A stretch of DNA of 64,000 nt from Drosophila miranda (taxonomy: Eukaryota > Arthropoda > Insecta > Diptera > Drosophilidae): the NCBI RefSeq assembly GCF_003369915.1, contig NC_046677.1:17688913-17752912 (forward strand). The letters run 5' to 3'. Each line of letters starts with the position of its first letter. The stretch's first letter is position 1. Of the stretch, positions 34,612 through 42,800 are shown in pieces. The notes beneath the pieces are model-generated. The model worked only from the letters and a program-made list of their open reading frames with translations. It was not told the origin of the DNA and made no database searches. The position numbers and the translations under genes were made by a program.

Positions 34612-35431
34612 ATGAAGGGTCTGGCTCTAGCTTCTCTGCTGCTCCTGGCCGGCAGCTGCCTGGCTGCCCCGGCGCCCAGGGAGCGAACGGAAACCGATCC
34701 CGAGCTAAGCGCAGGCTACGTGGAGGGGGACATGGTGCCCAGTCCTGGGGCAAGGAACGGACTGCGCAACGAGACGTACCGCTGGCCCGATCGCATCGTC
34801 TACTACTACATCAATAGGGATATCGGTGAGGCCTCCCAAAGAGAATACTGAACCAGAATAGTGAACCGAAACTCCCAAATTAGATACCGATCATCGCAAC
34901 CACATACTGCGCGGCATTCGGATCCTCGAGCAGAACTCCTGCCTGGTGTTCAAGGAGGCCACCACCGACCAGGAATACTACGTGAACGTCACCTCCGAGG
35001 CGGGTGGCTGCTACTCGTACGTGGGCCATCTGAACCGGGTCCAGCAGCTGAATCTGCAAAACTATGCCCTGGACACGGGCTGCTTCCGGCTCGGCACCAT
35101 CGTGCACGAGTTCCTGCACGCCCTGGGCTTCTACCACCAGCAGAGCACTTGGGATCGCGACGAGTACGTGCAGATCGTCGAGGAGAACATCACCGAGGGC
35201 ACGGAGAACAACTTCAACAAGTACGACAGCGACACCGTCGAGGACTACGGCGAGCCGTACGACTACGCCAGTGTCCTGCACTACACGGCCTATGCCTTCT
35301 CCAAGAACGGAGAGATGACCATCGTACCCCTGCAGGAGGGCGCCGAGGAGGTGATGGGACAGCGTCTGCAAATGTCCCAGTCGGATATCAACAAACTAAA
35401 TGTCATGTACAAGTGCCCCAGACAGGTCTAA
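34612..35431 (+). CDS. Astacin-family zinc metalloprotease, secreted zymogen
   Basis: Two exons, 34612-34825 and 34884-35431, are joined by a 58-base GT-AG intron in phase 1, giving 253 residues. It has a clear signal peptide (about 1-18), a propeptide with TDPELSAGYVEGD (aspartate switch), a TYRWPDRIVYYYI junction, and a full catalytic domain. The zinc motif is HEFLHALGFYH (H146, E147, H150, H156), followed by QQSTWDRDEY. The Met-turn is SVLHY, with Leu in place of Met. Conserved cysteines are at 91, 114 and 138 and near the end (MYKCPRQV). It is closest to the gene just upstream (32715-33529), a tandem duplicate. The frame is intact. Role: secreted proteolysis, with the substrate unknown. 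Confidence 0.94.
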
Positions 35432-35668
35432 GAGGAGTCAAAGCAGGTTCCTCTTTGAGAGAAATTAAAGATCTGATAAATAATACTCGTATGTCAGCGG
35501 GAAGTTCTTCATCTTTCAGTGGAAGTCTAGTTCTGGCTCATAGTTTTCTGTAGATGTGATTTCCAAAGGGAAGCGTAAATCGTGTGAGTTTCCAGGCTCT
35601 TGGTTCATGTATCGTAAGACTCCTTCTTGTCTATGACAGACAACATTAATTCAAGACTAGTTCGTGCT

Positions 35669-36240
35669 TTAAGACCTAACATTCTTTGATTTGGAAAAAC
35701 TGGCCATCGATTTCTCAACGTAGTCTCCTCTTAGGTCGTTGCACTTCACCCAGCGGTGCTCCAACTTCTTTAACCCCTCTGAAAAATACGTTTTCTCGAG
35801 GTCTGCAAAGTAGGCCTCTTCATTCGACTCAACTTCCTGTCCAGCGAGTGATTTTTTCAAGTTTAGAACTAAAAGAAGGTCGCACTGGGCCAAATCTTGA
35901 GAATACGGTGGATGGGGCAAAAGTTCGTAGTGCAATTCGACCTATTTGGCCGTGGCGATGGCGGAGGTGTGAGCCATGGTGGAAGAGCACTTTTTTCTCC
36001 TCCAAATGGGGCCGTTTTTATCTGCAACTCGTCGAGTCGCCAATAATGCCCGATTTCCAGTAGTCGATGTAGATCATACCTTGGGAAGCCCAGAAAACGA
36101 TGGTCCTATCACCACTCCGACCTATAGGACAGTCTTGCCGTTCTGCGGATCACATTCGCCAGTTAATGACCACTGTTTCGAGCGTTCCTGGTGTGTCTGG
36201 TGTGTACCAGTAGATCCATGTTTTCTGTAAGCATGTTCCA
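35669..36240 (-). pseudogene. Mariner-family transposase remnant
   Basis: On the minus strand, fragments in three frames match a mariner transposase in order: ETWIYWYTP-like (near 36225), RSKQWSLTGE, FWASQGMIYIDYW, KKVLFHH, HTSAIATAK, then VELHYELLPHPPYSQDLA and ending HRWVKCNDLRGDYVEK. The run YSPDLA(P/Q)xD supplies the last Asp of the D,D34D catalytic triad. The frame is broken by several shifts and by at least one in-frame TAG (in the AK-VELH junction). The N-terminal DNA-binding part is not seen and I could not find the inverted ends. It is inactive and sits between two astacin genes. Confidence 0.85.
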
Positions 36241-36584
36241 AGGACATCAGAACACAGGGAAACCGGCTTAAGTGTGCCTCAGTCTAAGCCTATGTCAATC
36301 TACGACTGTGTCATAGCAACGAGAAGAGAAGAGAGAGAGACACCACTCGTTGAAGAACCAGCGAGTAGCAAGTGGCAGGCAGGGCCAGGGCCAGTGCCCA
36401 TACGAAGCGGTCTGCAGTCGCTGTCGGTCTGCTGTGACAGCCCTGCAGTTGAACCCTAATTGAAATCGGTAAAAATGCGTGGAGAAATGTATCCATGAGC
36501 ATGACGAATAAAGTAATGAAGGGCGAGTGTCAAGTGTGAAAGTGTGGAAGTGGCTTTTGCTACAGTTTGAGTTTTGGCCCCAAA

Positions 36585-37479
36585 ATGAACACGTTCGCCC
36601 TGGCGCTAACTTTGCTGCTGGCCAAAACCTCTTGGAGCTTCTACCCAGGGCACTGGCGAGAAGATCCCGAGCTCTTGCCGGGTCGTTTCCAGGGCGACAT
36701 CTTGAGGAGACCCGGAAAAAGGAACTGGTGGAGAAATGTGATAACAAACGAAAGCTATCACTGGCCAAACCGCACTGTCCTGTACTTTATCGAAGAGGGA
36801 ACCTTTGGTAAGCCAACAGGATGTCTCAGTAATGATATATAATGCTTTCTGCCCAGACAAACCCCATCTGCAGTATGTGGAGCGGGCAATGCGCACCATA
36901 GAGAACGGATCCTGCGTGAAATTCAAGAAAGCCTCCAGGGATGACAAGTATTTTGTCAATATAACATCGCACGATGCCGGCTGCTATTGCGAGATAATCG
37001 GCTGGAGAAACGAACGGATAAAGGTGAATCTGCAGCTGGATTCTTTGGACTCGGGCTGCTTTCGCATGGGCTCCCTCAAGCACGAGCTCCTGCACGTGCT
37101 GGGCTTCGAGCACCAGCACGTGGCCCAGGACCGCGACGAATACGTGCAGATCGTGTGGGAAAACATTCACCCGGACCATGAAATCAACTTCTGGAACAAC
37201 GAGACGGAGATCGGCTGGAACAACTACGGCGAGACCTACGACTACGGCAGCGTGATGCACTACATGGAAAATGCCTTCGCCAAGAACGCATCGCAGCCGA
37301 CGATTGTGGCCCTCAAGGAAGGAGGCTCCAAAATGGGCCAGCGCCGAGGAATGAGCAAAACAGATGTTCGCAAACTGAACAAAATGTACCAGTGTCCGGG
37401 CTACGAAACCACGGAGCCTCCTGAAGAAACTGACGAGGAAAATATAACTTCAAGTGATCAATATACCCCTGAAGACTAA
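36585..37479 (+). CDS. Astacin-family zinc metalloprotease with an acidic C-terminal tail
   Basis: Two exons, 36585-36807 and 36857-37479, have a 49-base phase-1 intron (among the shortest plausible in flies), encoding 281 residues. It has a signal peptide (about 1-18), a propeptide with FQGD, a NESYHWPNRTV junction, and a catalytic domain with HELLHVLGFEH (H150, E151, H154, H160), QHVAQDRDEY and the normal Met-turn SVMHY. It differs from its neighbours in an extra cysteine in the GCYCEIIG segment and a tail of about 25 residues rich in Glu, Asp and Thr after the last conserved Cys. The start is the ATG after CAAA, followed at once by the signal peptide. The frame is intact. It is the most divergent of the intact cluster members on the plus strand. 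Confidence 0.93.
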
Positions 37480-37763
37480 TCGCCCCTACAGTCCATTCTA
37501 TTCGGCAGTTTATTATTACATTTCCCTGTTTCCAAAGAGCCTCTAACGATATTTATGGTAATATATTTGATTGGGATTAGCCGTGACCCACGTACCGCCG
37601 TTTCGGAGCGGAGATATCTAAATTTGTGTACAGAATTAAAATTTCATGGCCCACACACTGCTGAAGCATGGCAAATTGGATCTCTTCCAGAGGGATTGGT
37701 GGGACCGAACGGATTCGAGTCGGCCACAATAGTCGTCCGACCAGCCGCCCAACCAGTCAAGCC

Positions 37764-37949
37764 ATGAATTTGACCTACGTGCTACTGGCCCTCGGCCTGT
37801 TCCTCCTTGAGGAAGCTGCGGCCGTCTGCTGTCCGGCCTTGCCCATCTGCGGGGACGGCCAAATGGTGGTGGGGGCCTATTGCGGTGTCGGCGGGTGCAA
37901 CGTCTTCGGCTGCAACTGCTCCGGTGGATGCAGAAAAAAATCGGAATAG
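37764..37949 (+). CDS. Small secreted cysteine-rich protein, Diedel-like
   Basis: A single-exon frame encodes 61 residues: a signal peptide (about 1-20), then about 41 residues with eight cysteines. The block GAYCGVGGCNVFGCNCSGGC closely follows what I recall of Drosophila Diedel (GAYCGxGxCNxFGCNCDGGC), as does a CC right after the signal peptide. Diedel is a secreted regulator of the IMD immune pathway, with relatives in some insect viruses. This protein is much shorter than Diedel (about 115 residues) and lacks the region after the GGC, so it may be a divergent family member or a shortened copy. An in-frame ATG at 37668 would add 32 residues before the signal peptide and is less likely. An AATAAA follows at 37997. 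Function is inferred from the motif only. Confidence 0.7.
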   Translation: MNLTYVLLALGLFLLEEAAAVCCPALPICGDGQMVVGAYCGVGGCNVFGCNCSGGCRKKSE

Positions 37950-37996
37950 GAATAGAAACCGGAAGGAAGTTATCATTGGTCTAAGTTGCCCCAAAC

Positions 37997-38002
37997 AATA
38001 AA
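37997..38002 (+). terminator. Polyadenylation signal of the Diedel-like gene
   Basis: AATAAA lies 48 bases after the stop codon of the small cysteine-rich gene, a normal distance for a fly mRNA 3' end. It supports this short frame as a real, self-contained transcript. Confidence 0.5.
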
Positions 38003-38249
38003 GCTAATCCTTGCGTTCTACGTAGAGCTCTCATCAAGGGAAAGTCTGTGCAGGACATTGGTTCTATGGGTGGTATTGGTGGAAATTCGAGCTCCTAAAA
38101 GGCCTTATATAGAGTTCATGATCGAGTATTGGATCGAATATTCTTAGCGTGGAAATTACAATTCTCAACATCAACAGAACCATGAAATATTTCAGAACTT
38201 CTTTCTTTTTCTCGTGTTGTAGAATTTAAAGCAAACGAATGGATACATA

Positions 38250-38460
38250 CAGTGCCGGACGTTAGTGATGGAACAGAAGAAACTTTTCAGTTTACTGCTG
38301 TTTTAAGAGCTTTTCCATCGTGATTTTGAAAGCAAAAATAGTTTAATTCGATAAATTAATACTTTTTTTACAAGATTGGCTAGTTTTTTTGTAAACGTGA
38401 CTTTATTGCATTTATAAAAACATTTTTTAAACGTAAAATGGCCTAAAATTTGTCGTACCA
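38250..38460 (+). mobile_element. Tc1-like terminal-repeat fragment, copy 2
   Basis: It begins TA-CAGTGCCGGACGTTAGTG, continues with AGTTTACTGCTGTTTTAAGAGC, TTTCCATCGTGATTTTGAAAG and a TTTTTTAAACGTAAAATGG block, each of which has a counterpart in the same order on the minus strand of 9660-9456. Divergence is high (my estimate by eye: about a third of positions). No transposase frame remains and the right end is not defined. It is followed by a long AT-rich stretch that may be part of the old element. Confidence 0.55.
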
Positions 38461-38689
38461 TCAGCTATGTTCTGCTAATTTCATTGATCTGGTCATCATT
38501 TTTATTGGAAGGGATATGAAAATTTTACAAATGTTGGAAAAGGTTCGTAGAGCTAAAAAAGACTATCCAAAAAACTGGTTTCATTCAAAGAGCCACTGAG
38601 TTATTGAACAGCCCTCGTATATACCCTTCGAATTGAGGGAAAATGGAAGAGTAAACATAAACACACCGATATTTAAATAAAAATATTCG

Positions 38690-39260
38690 GTTTTTGGATA
38701 TAAACAAAGTGAAATTAAATAGAATTCACTTTCATATGTATATAAATATATAAATACACATATAAATATATAAAGAAATTTCTATAAAGAATATATAATA
38801 CAAATCAAAATAATAACAATAAAAAAAATAATAATAAAACATAAAAAAATAGTATAAAAATAAAGATATAAATATAAATTAAAACTCTTTATTTATTTAT
38901 TATGCCCATTTTTTTGTATTAATTTTTTTTTCTTTTTTATTATTATTTTTTTTTTAAGTCGTAATTTGTCTTGCATAAGTTGCTCCAACAGTAACAGCAA
39001 ACAACATACATATGTATATAATTTGTATAAGTGATATTATTTTATAATTAAAAATACAAAACACAATCGTAATTATAAAAAAAAAGGAAAAAAATTTACG
39101 GCCAATATTAAATCAAAATATAAATAGCTGAAAAATAAATATTTTATTTAAAAATTTTTAAGAAATATATTTCATTTAAATAAGAAATTATTTAATTTAA
39201 ATATACAATTTATTTAGATCAAATATTTTAATATTAATCGCAAAATATAAGTGAAAACAC
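38690..39260. repeat. AT-rich stretch
   Basis: About 570 bases are dominated by A/T runs with ATAAATATA, AATAATAA and ATTTAAAT motifs. No open frame and no clear period. It separates the Tc1-like fragment from the unassigned region at 39340-39940. Confidence 0.65.
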
Positions 39261-40329
39261 ATTCATTTGAATATTTCCACGCTCGAGGCACATGCAAATA
39301 TAATGGTATAAATATTTAAATCTAAGCGAAAATATTCGGGGCTCAGGGGTTTTTCTCTGTGTACTCTGAGAGCCACCATTGTTTCTTGGAGTTGCATATC
39401 AAACAATATCTAAAACTAGTTAAATGTGTGAATTTTCCAATTGAGATATCTTTCCATGGGTATCTTTCCACAATATATCCTTGTATCTGCTCTGGCGCAT
39501 CCGTGTATCCCCGCACGAACACTTGAGGCAAATCGATCAGTAGTAGAACGCCGCCCAAAAGTATACAGCACCCCGAAACGAGTACTTGCTCAGCTTTCTA
39601 ACAGTTCTGGCCATTGTTGGATTGTGGCCAAGGGTGATCCCACAATCGGGTTTTATTTGTACAGACTAGAATGGATTCTGATAGTGTCTGCCTTCGAGAT
39701 AGCTCGGGGAAACGTCGCTGACGAGAGCCGGATAGTATTGCCTGATAATGCTGAGAGGCTCGGAATGGCAGTCGACGGACGGGAGCCCCGATAAGGCCCA
39801 AACACCGCAAAGACAGCGACGAGCACTCGTGTTAAGCGAAACGATTACCCGTGTATTGGCTGTACGGACGTAATCGGACATGTTGTACGGGTATGTACAC
39901 AGCTGACGGTACGAGAATTCAGGCAAATTACTCATCAGGGAAGCGGCGGTTTTAATTAATTTTTTTGTCAGATTCCGTCGGCCACTCGAAGTTTCAATCA
40001 GTTGGTGGTTTTGCCTTTGATTTGGGGTCTATATTTATATACGCTGGAGCGTGAATGAATTGCCGCAGCCGCTGGGGCAACCTGTTACGTAGGAGATGCG
40101 CATCGGACACAGTATTTACATGACTAATGCCGAGTGTCTATTGGGCGCCTGCCCGGGGCATGACAACTGCCGTAAACCCTGATCTAATTGGCCGGCATTG
40201 GTCGTGACTATCAGTTTGCGAAATACTTTTTGCCCGTTTTGTATCTAATCTTTGCCGTGGCGATCGTACTTATGTGCTGCGGCTCCACGGCCCGGCCGTT
40301 AGTTTACGCTGAGAAACAGAGCAGGAAAG
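39261..40329. other. Intergenic region 5' of the last astacin gene, with unassigned open frames
   Basis: Open frames on the minus strand at 39933-39666 (starting at a real ATG, 39935) and 39558-39343 (hydrophobic start, no ATG) are not recognised. An ATATAAATAT box lies about 100 bases upstream of that ATG on the minus strand. On the plus strand a TATCAGTTTG initiator-like site is at 40209-40218, about 115 bases before the astacin start. Either could mark a transcript. I cannot assign a protein. Confidence 0.35.
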
Positions 40330-41118
40330 ATGTCGAGGCTTGGCCTAATCGTAGTGCTACTTGTGTCCGTGAGGCTTGGCCAGGGCAAGCCCTTGCCCCT
40401 GCCGGCTGGAGTGTACGATCCGGAGGAGGCAGGTGGCTTCGCCGGCGGAGATATGGTGCTGACGGAGGAGCAGCAAGCGGACCTGCTGCATGGACCCAAG
40501 GCACGCAATGGTCTCGTGAATACGGACAGGAGGTGGCCCAACAATGTGGTGGTGTACCACATTTCAGAGGACTTTGATGCCACCCACAGGGAGGCGATAC
40601 TGCAGGGCATCGAGACCCTGGAGGAGAACTCCTGCGTGAAGTTCAGGGAGGCCACCGACCAGGACACGGCCTACCTCACGATAACCGCCAATGTGGGGGG
40701 CTGCTACACGGATGTGGGCTATCGCGCAGAACCGCAGGAAATGAACCTGGAGATCTACCCGATCGGGCAGGGCTGCTTCCGGCCCGGCACCATCCTGCAC
40801 GAGTTCATGCACGCCCTGGGCTTCTACCACGAGCAGAGCTCGGCGCTGCGCGACGACTACGTGGACGTGGTCTACGACAACATCGTGCCCGGCAAGGAGT
40901 TCAACTTCCAGAAGTACTCCGAGTCGCTGGTGACCGACTTCGACGTGGGCTACGACTACGACAGCTGCCTCCACTACCGGCCCGGCGCCTTCTCCATCAA
41001 CGGCGAGGACACCATCGTGCCGCTGGACCCCGACGCCGTGATAGGCCAGCGCCTGGGCCTCAGCCCCAAGGATATTGACAAGATCAACATCATGTACAAG
41101 TGCCCCATTCTGCTGTGA
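40330..41118 (+). CDS. Astacin-family zinc metalloprotease, intronless
   Basis: A single uninterrupted frame of 262 residues. It has a signal peptide (about 1-19), a propeptide with FAGGD (37-41, one residue longer than the usual FxGD), and a longer linker with TEEQQADLLHGPKARNGL. The catalytic domain has HEFMHALGFYH (H157, E158, H161, H167) followed by EQSSALRDDY, the only member here that keeps the Glu after the third histidine. The Met-turn reads SCLHY, with Leu in place of Met and a cysteine just before it. The intron present in its neighbours, between the propeptide junction and the first conserved cysteine, is missing. It ends KCPILL. An AATTAAAG about 125 bases downstream may be the polyadenylation signal. 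The frame is intact. Confidence 0.94.
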   Translation: MSRLGLIVVLLVSVRLGQGKPLPLPAGVYDPEEAGGFAGGDMVLTEEQQADLLHGPKARNGLVNTDRRWPNNVVVYHISEDFDATHREAILQGIETLEENSCVKFREATDQDTAYLTITANVGGCYTDVGYRAEPQEMNLEIYPIGQGCFRPGTILHEFMHALGFYHEQSSALRDDYVDVVYDNIVPGKEFNFQKYSESLVTDFDVGYDYDSCLHYRPGAFSINGEDTIVPLDPDAVIGQRLGLSPKDIDKINIMYKCPILL

Positions 41119-42357
41119 TCCCGAATGGGGGGAGGACTCTGTACGAAGTCAATTGTGATATGTATTTCACCGGCTGAGGCGATTGGATCGGTTTTATGAT
41201 CCACGCTGTCATTGTCATTGTGCCATTGTATTTATAGAAATCCTAATTAAAGCTATAACTCTTTATGCCATAACCCCGCCGGACCGCCGGCCCGTGGCTG
41301 ATTATTTCTGGTTTCTTATCGCAGGTGTGCAAAATCCCAAACTATCAGTGGAATGCACCCTCAGTGGAACCCAAAGTTTCCGTTTGGAAACCGCAGGGCC
41401 CTGGCGTGCCACTAATGCGATTTATATGCGAGGCATCTGGGGCTTCCTCCATGTTTGGCTAGCGGTTCGGTACGGCAGAGGCCTAGGACCCAGCCAGGAG
41501 CCAGCAGCCAGGAGCCAGTAGCCAGGAGCCAGGAGCAGGCACTCAATTCTCACATTTTGACAGCGCTTGTTCGACCATAAATTCGATTCTCGTGCCGACG
41601 ACATGTTTTTCCTACCCCCCTCCTGCCAAACCCCTGCTCGAACATTTGGCAATGTCTTCCTGTGCGCATTGTTTCATTCGAAATTAAGAAAGGGCTTCCA
41701 TCACCCAGACACAGGGCCCGACCATGTTTGCCAAAATTAGCATAGACCGGAGAGAGGCACAGAGGGCCAAGAGAGGGCCCGAAGGAGGCCTGGAACGTGG
41801 CTGGTGATCGATGTGATGCCAGGCAGATGGGTCCCCAATATAGCTCTGGTCTAGGGCTATTTATAATCCCTCCGTTTTTATTACCCCAATGAACAGCGTT
41901 TTTTCTAATCAAAGCTTAACTGATCGCCCCCGAAAAAGAAAGTGATCTAATGGCCGCAATCCACAATCGATTGGTGGCCATAATCGTTCTAGGTTCCAGG
42001 TTTTGGTATCATTTTGTGATTAAAAGTTGTTAATGTGGTTTTATGCCTCCAATGAGCGGCAATTAAAATTCAAAGACGTTTCAACGGGAGGAAAGGGGCA
42101 CGAACTTTGTATTGTATTTTGTATATTTGAATATTTGTAGCCCACAATCCAAATAAATACAAAGTTTGCCCATAACTTTGATCCCTTGGGGGAGAGATGT
42201 GCCGAAAGAACGTAGAAGATTTTAGATTCCGATTTGGAAAGCAAAGGAGGAGGAGTATCTTCCGGATTGCATCACCATCGAAGAGACTTGGAATTTGTTT
42301 GGGACGAGCAAGATTAGGCGGAGGGAGAGATTAAGTGGGGGATTAAGTAGGTTGACT

Positions 42358-42800
42358 ATTAAAAGAAATAGTAAAAAAAATAATAAGAAAATATTGGCCT
42401 GAATATTGGGCCTGAAATAGTAAAAACAAATAGTAAAAAAGGGTTAACCAAATATTAAAAAATGATTAAACAAATATTATAAATAGAAAAAAAAATAATA
42501 CAAAAAAATCAAAAATAGTAAAAAATGGGGGAAAAAGAAAAAGTAAAAAAAAAACAGTCCAAAATAATTTAAAAAATATTATAAATAGATTAAAAAAATA
42601 GTAAAAATGGTTAAAAAAAACAGTACAAAAAATTGTAAAAAAAAAGAAGAAAAAATAGTAAAAAAATTTAAAAAAATAGAAAAGTAAAAAATAGAAAGAA
42701 AAGAAAAAGAAAATAGTAAGAAATCCTACTAAAAAAATAGTACAAAAGGGGAAATAGAACAAAAAAATAATAAAAAAAAAAAAAAATAGAAAAAATAGGA
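42358..42800. repeat. A-rich array of AATAGTAAAAAA-like units
   Basis: A loose array in which AATAGTAAAAAA, AAATAGAAAAA and TAAAAAAATAG keep returning for about 440 bases. The regular return of the AATAGTA core marks it as an old minisatellite rather than plain poly-A. One minus-strand frame stays open as a Phe-rich reading and is not a protein. Confidence 0.65.
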
